A model generated the notes under the pieces. It ran no database searches. It was not told where the DNA came from and was given only the letters and a program-made list of their open reading frames with translations. Made by a program: the position numbers and the translations under genes. 64,000 nt of DNA from Cryptomeria japonica (taxonomy: Eukaryota; Streptophyta; Pinopsida; Cupressales; Cupressaceae). Shown here piece after piece: positions 1 through 10,600 of the stretch. Each line of letters opens with the position of its first letter. Position 1 is the first letter of the stretch. The DNA lies in contig NC_081409.1 of the NCBI RefSeq assembly GCF_030272615.1, forward strand, positions 875,180,594 through 875,244,593. Reading direction: 5' to 3'.

Positions 1-74
1 TTACTAACCATGCATATAATGACTTAATTGAAGTGTTGTGCTTACAGCTATAGGTTCACTTTTTCACACACACA
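1..74 (+). repeat. 3' end of the 5' LTR of element A (partial)
   Basis: These bases match the last 74 bp of the 3' LTR (15161-15234), differing at two positions, and end in CA just before the primer binding site. The rest of this LTR lies upstream of the window. Confidence 0.93.
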
Positions 75-78
75 TCTC

Positions 79-96
79 TGGCGCCCACCGTGGGGC
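79..96 (+). promoter_or_regulatory. Primer binding site (PBS) of element A
   Basis: Sequence tggcgcccaccgtggggc starts four bases after the LTR end and begins with TGG, as expected for pairing with the CCA end of a tRNA. The same slot in B2 holds the related tggcacgcccggtgggac (58242). The priming tRNA is not identified here. The site is also partly self-complementary. Confidence 0.8.
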
Positions 97-180
97 CCGA
101 AGACTACATTTTTTTGGCCTCCAAGACTGACTGCTTTATTTTTTGTTATTTTCCAGGTTTCAGATTTTTTGGTTTTTCGT

Positions 181-380
181 TCGTACATCTCGTACGACAA
201 TTTTTTACATGCTGAAACGACAAACTATAAGTGTCGCATGAATTGCAAATATCCTATTGTACAAGCAGATCCTCTGTCGTACGAGCAGAAATCCTCTATC
301 GTACGAGCAAACATCATCAACAATCTTCTTTTGTACGATACTGCATCCTGTCTCGTACGAGTCAATTGCCTGTCGTACGA
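181..380 (+). repeat. TCGTACGA palindrome cluster 1
   Basis: Exact TCGTACGA at 190, 277, 299, 353 and 373, with one-base variants between them, usually inside a longer phrase such as cctgtctcgtacgag. An 8-mer is expected about once per 65 kb, so five in 200 bp is far from chance. Related copies lie at about 1620-1910 and 12565-12775. Confidence 0.9.
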
Positions 381-1619
381 TTCTGTATTTTCTGGTAAAA
401 AAGGCAAATTTCATAATTTTTTGATTGATTATTTTGACGACTGACCCTGACTGTTTATCTGTCTATCTCATAATTTTTCACAGCCTAATCAGTTTTTGCA
501 GAACGCTTGTCGCACAAAGACAATATGACTACTGTTTCGTTGTCTTTGCAGGTTGCCTAAGGAGAATCGACTAAACATCGTGTATTCTTTAAATTCATTT
601 TTAGGAACCTAACTTGCTATCTGGTTAAAGAAAAAATTTGTCTTTCATGCTTTTAGAAGATTCTGAGAGGTAGGAGAGTATGCTCTTGTCTTTTTCTAGA
701 CAATTAGAAATCTAGACCCTTGAACCTTTTTCTTTATTTGAGATTTGTACATCTTTAGTAGGCCTACCCTCCCGAGGGGTTGAAAAACTCTTAAAGTCAT
801 TACGGCCAGTGTGAGGGGAACGACCTAAGTGGGAATGGCTAGATTCCAAGTACTCCAACCCACTATAAAATAAACGTGATTTGATGAAAATAAAGTCAAC
901 AACAGTGCTCGGGAATAGCTCTCTTCCGTACCTTCGGGTATATTAAACCTTGGTTTTCAAGCCTAGGAGACCTCTTAATTGAGTTTATACCTCGACGTGT
1001 CGAACAGATCCCTGACTAAATCCAATTTAAAATTAGAAGCTACCTGGTTCATCTCCAAAAGGGGGATAATCTTTGTGCAAGAGAGATAGTAACTCTCCCA
1101 ATATACTTGTCATTTCGTGCCCCCATTAGCGTTTGGAGTCGGATAATACGACGTTGAGAATCCATTGCGTAAGACTCAATGGTCGTATTCTGATTAGCTA
1201 TTGGGTGTGTACCTGAGTCTACAAGCAAAGGTTTTCTTTCCTCACCAAATTCCTTAGGGTTTGCATGCTATGATTAGAGTCACTATACATACTACTTGTT
1301 CTCTGTGTTTTTCATCCCTGAAACAAAAACTGAAATACCAAAAATCAGTGAAGACCAGAAACAACTCAGTGAGTCAAAACTCTGTCTATATCATAAACTA
1401 GTCCATCCTAAGTCAAAACTCTATTTGTGTCAGAAACTAGTCCATCCTAAGTCGAAACTCTGTCCGTGTTAGAAACTAGTCCATTTTTAAGTCGGAAATC
1501 CATCCGTGTCATAAACTAGTCTATCCTGGTCAAAAATCAGTCCATCTCAGAATTGGTCATACTCAGTTATCATACTCAACAATCGAAAAAACTCAAAATT
1601 TCTAGGCTCTATCCTGTGA

Positions 1620-1910
1620 ACAGTTGTACGAGTTTGATAATTCATCGTCCTATATCACATCCTATGTCATACGAGTCTTCTGGTTTGTCGTCCTAGACCT
1701 AATCCTGTGTCGTACGAGTCATTTTATTCTGTCGTCTAACTCTGTATCATGTGTCGTATGAAACAAAACTGCTTTGAGTCTTTTGTCGTCCTGCACATAC
1801 CCATTTATCATACGGTACGAGCCAACAACTCATACGAATCAGAACTATTGTCGTCCTGTAGCTGCTAAATTGTCATCCGGTCCAAAAAATCCTGTCATAC
1901 GAGTCTCTTG
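1620..1910 (+). repeat. TCGTACGA-like cluster 2 (diverged)
   Basis: One exact TCGTACGA (1710) and several one- or two-base variants (tgtcgtatga, catacgagtc, ggtacgagcc, catacgaatc), each followed by a pyrimidine-rich stretch. Variants are mostly C to T or G to A changes, consistent with decay of the same motif as in cluster 1. Confidence 0.75.
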
Positions 1911-2314
1911 TCTTGTCAGAACATAACAGTCAAACTTGCCTAGAAACAACTTACAGCAAACATAATACTAGTTATCATTTTCCTGAGCATAAACAGATAA
2001 AGACAGTGTACCTCTGCCATTTGCATTGCATGATTTGGTCGATCACCTTTCAGCTAGTTCAATCAACTACCTATAAAATTTTAGTCACTTAGATAAAGTC
2101 TTATACAGGATAGATCATTCCTGAAACCAAACTGAATCTTACACTATGCTTAGAATCAACTTAGATAACGTCTTAGATAGGATAGATCGTTCCTAAAATC
2201 AGACTAAATCTCAGTTGTCTCTCCCAAACAATACTCTAAACAGAACAACTAGCTCTGAAATTGATCATGACCTCTACATCACAAAATGACTTTAGGTCAC
2301 ACTAATCCAAAAAA

Positions 2315-4384
2315 ATGCCTATTCAAACCAGGAGTTCTCGTAAGAAACAAGCCAAAGGCAAAGAACAAACCTTCACCTATCAAGATAATCCATTCTACGT
2401 GAAGGATCCACTCACTGACATGCCATCATCATCAGGCGGACCAATTTTTGATGAACCGAAATCTCCCACTATACATGAGACAGAATACAATGATGGAAAC
2501 AAAAATGACCGTAATATTTTTGAAAATCATAATGACTCCACATCATCAAGTGAGATTGACGAAGACACTGAACCTCTAGAAAAAGAAATCCTTGACTGTC
2601 AAAAGGACAAAGACTTTAGAAAAATGATGAAAACTATCATGACCTGAGAGAAGGATGACTATTTCTTAGAACTAGCAAAATAAGGTGTCAAACTTCCTAT
2701 TGGATATGATGTTCAAACACTTGTTACTAAAAGGGAAGACTCACCTATACTCATGGTACACAAATAGTTACTAGCTTTGCGGATGGAGGTCACAGAACTG
2801 AAGAATAAGGACAAGTCCCTGAAACAATATTCTCTGGAAACAATATGTCCCTTTCCATTTGACAAGAATCTACACATGCCTCCATTTCCTTCACGAGTGG
2901 AAATCCCAAAATTTGACAAATATGACGGTACCTCAGATCCTCAAGATCATGTCAGGGAATTTAGTGTTGCCTATATGGAGTTCATGTACGATCAAACATA
3001 CCTCATGTGTCTCCTTCCAAGGAGTTTAGGGGGTCAAGCAATAGAATGGTTCTCAAGTCTACCCAAAGGAATAAAAACATTCGAAGAACTAATCCAACTG
3101 TTTTTACAACAATACTCATACAACATTCGACATCCTGTAACTATGATCAATCTTTGTAATACTCAATAGAAAATAGGGGAACCTCTTCTTACTTTTCTCC
3201 AACGCTGGAATAAGATGTTCTCTAGGTACCCACGACCTATTCCAAGCTCTGAGAAAATGGATATATTTGTCAATAACTTGGTCCCTGAACTAAAATATAG
3301 CGTACAAATGCAAGTATACCCATCATTTAACAAAATGGTAGATAATGCCATTCGAATGGAAGATGTGCTCATAAAGAAGGGGGATATCACACCTTGGAAA
3401 GAAACACAAACAAGATCTAGCTCTAAATAGAAAAACAAGTATTGGAAATTTGGCAAAGATAACAATAAGAATGTTGTTAATGATGGAGTAGTAGACACTG
3501 TCAAGACCAACTCAAAATCCACAATATTCAATTTGGCTAGTGGTATACAAGCACTTAAAGCTGTTGAGGCTGCCGTAGAGAATCCGCCAAAGAAAACAAA
3601 GGATTGGCTCAAAGAAAAGCCTTGGCTTTCCAAACCCAAGCGTGATTTTACTCCTCTTGAAGAATCATATGAATCCGCTTTCAAAACTCTATTGGCAAAC
3701 AACTTGATAACACTACCAGATAACTCCAGACCATATGATCTAGATGTCAAATCAAGATGGTGGAGAGAAAATGAATATTGTGACTTCCATCGAAAGAAGG
3801 GTCATTACATAAACAATTGCATGAAGCTAAAACATGAGATTCAGGATCTCATAGATGTTGGTAAAGTTGTTGGGAATCACCCAACCAATGCTGATCATAA
3901 AGCATTTAAAGACCCTTTGCCTGCTTACGAACAAGGTGATTCCTCAAAGACCAAAGGAGGTGCCAAGGTAAATTATACTTATGCCAGCCAGGACAACATT
4001 ATCAACATGATTGAACCTTCACACTCAGAATATTTCAATGTGATTATAGTTCAAGATAAACCAAATGAATCACGATATGCAAGAGCTCTGACCCGATCTC
4101 AAAAGAAAGTTACCCTCCAAGGAGCTAGTTCTTCCAACCCAGCTCAAGAAACATCAAATCCAACAGCCTTGCCAAACAAACAAAAGGAATCAACCTTGGA
4201 CAAATTTAAAAGGTTAACCTCATCATCATCCTCTCGATACAGCGTGGTTGAACAGTTAAAAAGGACAAATGCTCAAATTTCAATTTTTGAATTGCTACAA
4301 CTCTCATTTGCTCACAAGGAAATCCCAGACAAAGCATTGCTCACTACCAACATTCCAAAAGATTTAGACATTGATCAGTTTTAG
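2315..4384 (+). pseudogene. gag: gag (capsid/nucleocapsid) of element A, stop-interrupted
   Basis: N-terminal part of a single polyprotein frame beginning MPIQTRSSRKK. The capsid domain (retrotransposon gag type) spans about 2820-3410, including CPFPFDKN, FDKYDGTSDPQDH and AIEWFSSLP. A nucleocapsid-like knuckle at about 3776 reads C-X2-H-X4-H-X4-C (YCDFHRKKGHYINNC), the variant seen in Tat-type gags. It is broken by stops at 2645 (TGA), 2681 (TAA), 2765, 3167, 3428 and 4382 (TAG), with no frameshift. Gag would form the cytoplasmic virus-like particle. Not functional as read; otherwise full length. Confidence 0.88.
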
Positions 4385-5116
4385 TCTATGGTGGGTCATT
4401 TGACTTCACCTCACTATTTGACCTTCTCTGAAGAAGATGACAATTCATCAAATCATCCACATGACCAGCCATTGCATATTGAGGCCATGATCCACAAACA
4501 TAGAGTTAAACCTGTTTTGATAGATGGAGGTGCGGGGTTGAATATCTGTACTTGTCATCTGCTTACACAACTAAGATTCTCTGAAAATGTTATTGATCTT
4601 GACAAGAAAATAACAATAAAAGCCTATGATGAGGAAGAAAGGACCTCTAAAGGTCTAGTATCATTACCAATCAGAGTGGGACCGGTAGAGAGAGATGTCC
4701 TTTTCTAGGTTCTCGATATTCCATTGTCATACAATATTTTACTGGGCAGGCCATGGATTCATGAAATGAAGGCAGTACCGTCAATATATCACCAATGCTT
4801 AAAGTTTCCTTATAACGGAGCTGAAGTCAATATTCTTGCTGATACAAATGTCATCTGTAATGCATTAACAAAAGGTGCAGATACTTTTGTGCCTCATAAT
4901 AGGGCAGCCTCTCCAAATGAAGATCTAGAAACATTGATGAAAGACTTAGAAAAGAGATTGAAGATTACGGATACCGACATGGATGGCTACAAGATAGAGC
5001 CAGTACTATCATTAGTTTCTCTCCCTCCATCACCAAAACAGTTGGGCAAACCATCAGAGTCTATGAGAACACAAACTTCAGCTCTGAATACTATATATGA
5101 TGGTCTCTTTGTATAG
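4385..5116 (+). pseudogene. Aspartic protease of element A
   Basis: Continues the gag frame. The active-site region reads VLIDGGAGLNIC (about residue 40 of the segment starting at 4388), a D-G-G form in place of the D-S/T-G usual in retropepsins, followed by the flap-side strand and the NILLGRPWIHEM motif (about 4733) found in plant gypsy proteases. This enzyme would cleave the gag-pol polyprotein. TAG stops at 4706 and 5114 interrupt it, in the same frame as gag and pol. Confidence 0.85.
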
Positions 5117-6832
5117 TCTTCTACCTCCTTGGCGAATGAAATAGAAGAGGATGTTGTGCTTAACTGGCTCTTTAAGGAAGATAGTCCAAATGAGGAGTTA
5201 TGACATTGTGAGATTTCCTCAAACCAATATGGTCGTGGTTACAAAATGATTCAGCGCATGGGGTACTCAGGTACTGGTCCTTTGGGCAAACAAAAAGAAG
5301 GTATTACTGAACCAATTCAGCTACAAACCAAATCCACACATGATAAGGCTAGACTGGGATATAATCCGAAAAAGACATTAGAACAAAAACATGTTTCTAA
5401 GTCTAAGTGCTTGAAAAAGATATCACCTTTAACATTACATGAAGCAGACACTAAACAAACAAAAGTAGAGTGTAGACAAGAGAAAGAGGAATCAACAATC
5501 AAGAAAGAAGAAATAGTCAGTGCTCAAGCTTCGATGGTATCAGCTACGATAATAAAAGAAGTTGAGGTTCCTGAGGATATAAGAGATGAAATGGTAAGAA
5601 CCAGAGAATTTTTTGCACCATTAAAATTTCCAGTCACATATACTGGTAGGCAACAAGTAGATGATTCGGAGACTGATTCAAACAAGTATGAATGGGGTCC
5701 TAACTATCTTTCAGACACATCCGCTACAGAAACTCCAGAAGAATCTAGTGGTGTCATAGATGATACTCAAGAGCTGATGCATATAAAACTACAGAAGGAA
5801 ATACAAGAAATTAGACAAAAGAGGCAAGCAAATTATGAACAAGGATTGAAAGAAGGAAGAATACCAGAAAGCTTCTCATCTATGTGACCTTATCCTAAAA
5901 CAGAACAAATCAGTTATAGTACTACATAGGAAGAGTTGGAAGCTATAGAACAAGAACCAGTCATCAGTCCAGAAGAAGCTGAATGGAGTAGACAAAAAAT
6001 CACAGAAACAATGAGATCATGTCAACAGGTGTGTCAGATACAAATGACAAATGAACCACAACATGAAAGAAATTGTAGCATTAAAGATGTTGGTATTGAT
6101 ACCATACATATGCTTACTAAACCACCTAAAAGAGACTTGGAAACTTTATCCGATGACTCTGATGACTCTGATGACAGTCCTGTTCATGATGATACCCACT
6201 CAGCCTCAAATTCTGAATCATCTGATACAAATAATGAAAACTTGCCTACTAGTCTTATTGATGTTAAACCATGATATGACGTCCAGTTCGGCATAGTAAA
6301 CAACGTTACAAGTATGTCTATTGGATTAGATCGATTAAATATTAACGTGAACTTTAATAATCATGACCTGACTCTTCCTGGTCTTGAGACACTTACGCAA
6401 GGTATCATTCTGGAACTCAACTTTTCAATCCGCAGCTGTGATAACAATACCGCGAACGCTCTTGAATCTATCCAAAATTTGTCCTTAGTACATCCCGAAT
6501 TGATTGACTGTACTTTACAAAATCAACCCATGGATATACCTACTTTTGCCAATGACTATACATTATCCTATTATCTCAATGCAATTGAACCTATAAACTC
6601 TTCCACCAGTGAATGGAGTAAAAATATGACTGAAGCGGATATCAAGTATCTTAGTCGCAAAAACAAGAAAAATAAAAATAAAAGATCTGATGGCGAAAAC
6701 CATATTGTGGCGGTGTTAGAATCTAAAAAAGAGAAAATAAAGGATGTACCTAAAGGTGAAAACCTCTTTGAGGCGCTTGAAGGTGAGATACTTGGTATAC
6801 TGCCCAGTCATTTTTAGGAGCGGTCTTCCATA
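5117..6832 (+). pseudogene. Protease-RT linker of element A with G-patch-like segment
   Basis: Same reading frame, 1.7 kb between protease and reverse transcriptase. At about 5216-5310 the sequence RGYKMIQRMGYSGTGPLGKQ followed by EGI fits the glycine-rich G-patch pattern (aromatic, MG-aromatic, G, LG, G). G-patch segments are known after the protease of some retroviruses, where they bind nucleic acid. The rest is charged and low in complexity, with a DSDDSDDS run near 6160. Stops: TGA at 5201, 5885 and 6272; TAG at 5927 and 6815. B2 has a matching G-patch at about 63745. Confidence 0.7.
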
Positions 6833-8008
6833 TTGATCGAGCCAACTCAACTAGTGAATATCGGGAATCAAGAGGCCCCACAAATCATTCACGTAGCTCA
6901 ATCACTATCAGCAGAAGAGTTGAAGGAGTTCACTCAGCTATTCTCAGAAAAGAAAATAAACTTTACATGGACGTACTCTGATAAGCCAGGCTTGGATCCT
7001 GATCTCATTATGCACCATCTCTCAATCATGCCAGGAGTAAAACCAGTTAAACAAAAACTCCATAAGATGCACCCGCATGTAGCACTATTGGTCAAAGCTG
7101 AACTAGAGAAACTACTCAAAGATGGATTTATTAGAGCAATAGATTATGCTGAATGGATTTCCAACATAGTGCCTGTGTCGAAGGCAGATAAATCTATCAG
7201 AGTTTGTACATATTTTAGAGATCTCAACAAAGCATGTCCGAAAGACGACTTTCCATTGCCAAATATTGATATGATAGTTGACATAACGGCTGGGTATGAG
7301 ATGTACTCACTAATGGATGGATTTTCTGGCTACAATCAGATTAAAATCGCTCCTAGAGATCAAGAAAAGACAGCTTTCACCTGTGCATGGGGAACCTTTT
7401 GCTAGAACGTTATGCCATTTGGGTTAAAGAACGCAGGGGTGACCTATCAAAGAGCAGTTACAACTATCTTTCATGACATGATGCATAAGAATATGGAAGA
7501 TTATGTTGATGACAACTTAGTGAAGACTATGAAAAGATCAACGCATATTCAAGAGTTAGGTCCTATACTTGACATAATGGAAAAGTTTAAGCTCCGATTA
7601 AATCCAAAGAAGTGTGCATTCGGAGTGACATCTGGTAAACTACTTGGCTACATCATTTCAAAGAAGGGCATCAAGGTTGATCCTGAGAAGGTCCAAGCTA
7701 TAATGGAAATGTCACCTCCAAAGAACATTAGTCAAATGAGAAGTCTACAGAGACGTCTCCAATCCATTAGAAGATTCATTTCTCAGCTAGCAGACAAGGC
7801 TCAACCTTTTACAAAAGTATTGAGAAAAGGAATAATATACAACTGGGATCAGAAGTGTGAACATCTTCAGCAGATAAAAGAGTACCTATCTAATCCACTG
7901 ATATTGATGCCACCTATTCAGGGTAAGCCACTAATCTTATATATATCAACAACTGATTCATCATTGGGGGCACTTCTGGCACAACAAGACGACAACAAAA
8001 AAGAATGA
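6833..8008 (+). pseudogene. pol: Reverse transcriptase of element A
   Basis: RT domain of a Ty3/gypsy pol: the finger motif around RVCTYFRDLNKACPKDDFPL (about 7200), LMDGFSGYNQIKI (about 7310), MPFGLKNAG (7412), and the catalytic YVDD at 7502-7513 is intact. The C-terminal connection (NPKKCAFGV, GKLLGYIIS) follows. It copies the element RNA into DNA in the particle. TAG at 7403 splits palm motifs, and TGA at 8006 separates RT from RNase H. No frameshift. Confidence 0.93.
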
Positions 8009-8770
8009 GCTATTTATTACATCAGCAGGACATTGGTGTCTTATGAAATGAGTTACAGTATAATAGAAAAAGCATGCTTGGCATTAGTCTTTGCATCACA
8101 GAAACTGAGGCATTATATGCTAGCACATTCAGTCAAGTTGGTGGCCAAAATCAATCCACTCAAGTATCTTCTTAATAAAGCAACACTCACCGGAAGATTG
8201 GCGAAATGGGTTATGCTCCTTACAGAGTTTGACATTGAATATGTGGAACACAAAGCCATAAAAGGACAGGTAATTGCTGATCAACTTGCTGAAGCTCCAC
8301 TTGAGGATACTCAACCACTACACGTCGAGTTCCCAGATGAATCAATAATGCATCTTACTCAACAACCCTGGAAAATGTTCTTGGATGGTTCCTTTACTCA
8401 AAATGGTTTAGGTGCTGGCATATTATTCATTACTCCTTAGAAGTATTCAATCCCAAAGTCTTATAAGATTCTATTCCCTTGCACAAACAACATTGCAGAA
8501 TATGAAGCTTTGCTGAATGGGATAAAACTAGCCATTGAATGGAAGGTTGTTGAATTACATATCTATGGAGATTCTCAGTTGGTTATCAATCAGATCAACG
8601 ATACATATCAGACTCGCGATGAGAAATTGATGCCTTACAAGAGGATGGTGGACGATCTCAAGAAGTACTTTGCTTTTGTATCATTCCAACAGATTCCTAG
8701 TTCAGCAAATAGAGCAACAGATGCTATGGCCACCTTGGCATCTATGCCTGAGTTACAGGAGTCCAATTTT
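8009..8770 (+). pseudogene. Dual RNase H region of element A (RH then archaeal-type aRH)
   Basis: The first RNase H (to about 8300) contains SYSIIEKACLALVFASQKL and ends near GQVIADQLAE. A second RNase H follows at about 8369: DGS (Asp codon 8384), AEYEAL (Glu 8498 or 8504) and GDSQLV (Asp 8570) supply the acidic catalytic set. Tandem RH plus aRH is the hallmark of the Tat lineage (family knowledge). TAG at 8438 lies inside the aRH. Confidence 0.85.
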
Positions 8771-10120
8771 CGCTTTGATTTCCTGGTGGAAGAGTTATAT
8801 TACCCCACTTATGATTCTCCTGAGACCCAAATAGTCTATTCTATTATTAGACATGACTCATCTCGATACAACCACATCTATTCCTATCTATGCGATCAAA
8901 TTATCCCTGAAAACCTTACTCGTAATGAGAAAGGAAACCTAACTCGGAACGCTTCGCAGTATGTTATCATAGCTAACGATTTATTTAGACGAGGTTTGGA
9001 TGGTACATTGCTTAGATGTCTAGAAACTGAAGAATCTAAACATGCATTATCGGAAGTCCATGAAGGTATTTGTGGATCTCATTCGAATGGTTTTACTTTA
9101 GCTCAGAAACTATTACGGGTTGGTTACTACTGGCTAGATATGGAAAAAGATGCCATTAAATTTGCTAAGACTTGTGAGAAATGTCAGCTTCATGGAAATC
9201 TCATACATGCCCCGACAAGAGACCTCATACCATTTATAACACACTGGCCTTTTCAACAATGGGCCTTTGATCTCATTGGTCAGATATATCCAGCTTCATC
9301 CAATGGACATAAATTCATCATAACTGCCACTGAGTATTTCACCAAGTGGGTAGAGGCAGTTCCGCTTATCAAAGCAACTGGTAAACAAGTCGCCTTATTC
9401 ATCCTAAACTATATCATTTGCAGGTATGGGATACCTTCATCCATCGTGACTGATAATGGAGGACAATTCAAGAATAAAGATTTGGACGAGCTTTGTGAGA
9501 AATTCAAAATAAAGCAACATTGGTCATCAGTATATTACCCTCGAGGTAATGGACAAGCTGAGGCGTCTAACAAAAACCTACTGATTATCTTGCACATAAC
9601 AGTGAACAAGTTTGGGAAGGATTGGCATTTGCAGCTCAATCCTGCACTATGGGCTTATAGAACCAGTATCAGAACACCTATTGGGGCTGCACCTTTTTCT
9701 TTGGTGTACGGGTCCAAAGCAGTATTACCTATTGAAGTAGAAATACCATCTCTCAGAGTTTCTTTGCAAGGTCTTGTCACTGATGAAGATCATAGAATAT
9801 TCAGATTGCAAGAACTCAAATTGCTGGATGAGCGTAGGCAAGTGGCATTTGATCATCTCAGAGTGTATCATAAGAGAATGTTCAGAGGGTATAACAAGAA
9901 AGTTCGATAAAGAGAATTTCAAGTTGGTAACCTAGTTCTGAGAGAGAATCCAAAAAATCAACAATTTCGTGATAATAAAGGGAAGTTTGAACCCAACTGG
10001 CTGGGTCCCTACATTGGTACTGTAGTATTCAGCTCTGGTGCCTATCAACTCTCAAACTCAGAAGGAGAACAGCTCCGTGAACCGATTAACACCATCCACT
10101 TGAAGAAATTCTTCGCTTAG
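8771..10120 (+). pseudogene. Integrase of element A, with C-terminal domain
   Basis: Zinc-binding region starts at HEGICGSH (first His codon 9059) and ends with C-X2-C (CEKC, 9173). The catalytic core shows Asp at 9269 (WAFDLIG), Asp at 9452 (VTDNGGQF) and Glu at 9560 (GQAEAS), the DDE triad, all present. The C-terminal domain has the ENPKNQQ, GKFEPNWLGPY and GAYQL motifs and ends at a TAG at 10118. TAA at 9908 separates core from tail. The protein would insert the cDNA into the genome. No chromodomain is seen. Confidence 0.92.
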
Positions 10121-10148
10121 CACTCTCTGCTCCAGTAAACTTGTATAG

Positions 10149-10262
10149 TTGGAAAAAGTCCTGAAAAAATCCTAAAAATGGAAAAAGTCCTGAAAAAAAT
10201 CCTAAAAATTGAAAAAGTCCTGAAAAAAATCCTAAAAATAAAAAAAAGTCCTAAAAAAAATT
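10149..10262 (+). repeat. Short tandem repeat after pol of element A
   Basis: About four copies of a 29-30 bp unit (gaaaaagtcctgaaaaaaat plus cctaaaaat) immediately after the pol stop, grading into an A-rich run. Confidence 0.85.
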
Positions 10263-10600
10263 AAAAAAAAAAACTGAAAAAATTGCATTACTCATTACTC
10301 ATTACTCATTTTCATTCATTTATTTGCATATGAAAAGAAACCAAAACATAGACATCCATATTCATTTGCATTACATACATTCGTGCTGAAATAAATGTAA
10401 AGCATATAAAAACATCTCATAGTCAATTAACACAAGTACAATGACGTCAAAACGGATCTCATATATATATCATATCAAGTCTAAGGGTACAAAATGATGT
10501 CCAATGACATATACAAACTCCCATCGGAGCAAGAATCATATAGGCTACAAAAAATGGGTGTGTCTACAAAAAATATCCCAGCTACAAAAAAATGAATCAT
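10263..10600 (+). other. Non-coding stretch between pol and the antisense PMD gene
   Basis: A/T-rich, with attactcatt repeats around 10285-10310. On the minus strand an AATAAA lies at 10324-10319, about 280 bases past the antisense gene stop; this could be its poly(A) signal, but the match is short. Confidence 0.4.

Larger units (their letters stand above)
97..2314 (+). other. Long untranslated leader of element A
   Basis: 2.2 kb between PBS and gag with no convincing coding frame. It holds a first cluster of TCGTACGA palindromes (190-380), a block at about 749-885 that resembles the B leader at about 58999-59125, short degenerate repeats around 'aaactagtccatcc' (1395-1530), and a second cluster of TCGTACGA-like motifs (about 1620-1910). 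Long structured leaders are typical of Tat/Ogre elements; the function of these blocks is not known to me. Confidence 0.75.

Noticed and set aside
28-444. Open frame of 138 codons at the window start
   Set aside because: Covers the LTR end, PBS and motif cluster; no family resemblance and no support on the element map. It is leader sequence.
181-1910. TCGTACGA repeats as a CRISPR-like array
   Set aside because: Repeats are short, irregularly spaced and diverged, without uniform spacers, and lie in a plant retrotransposon leader.
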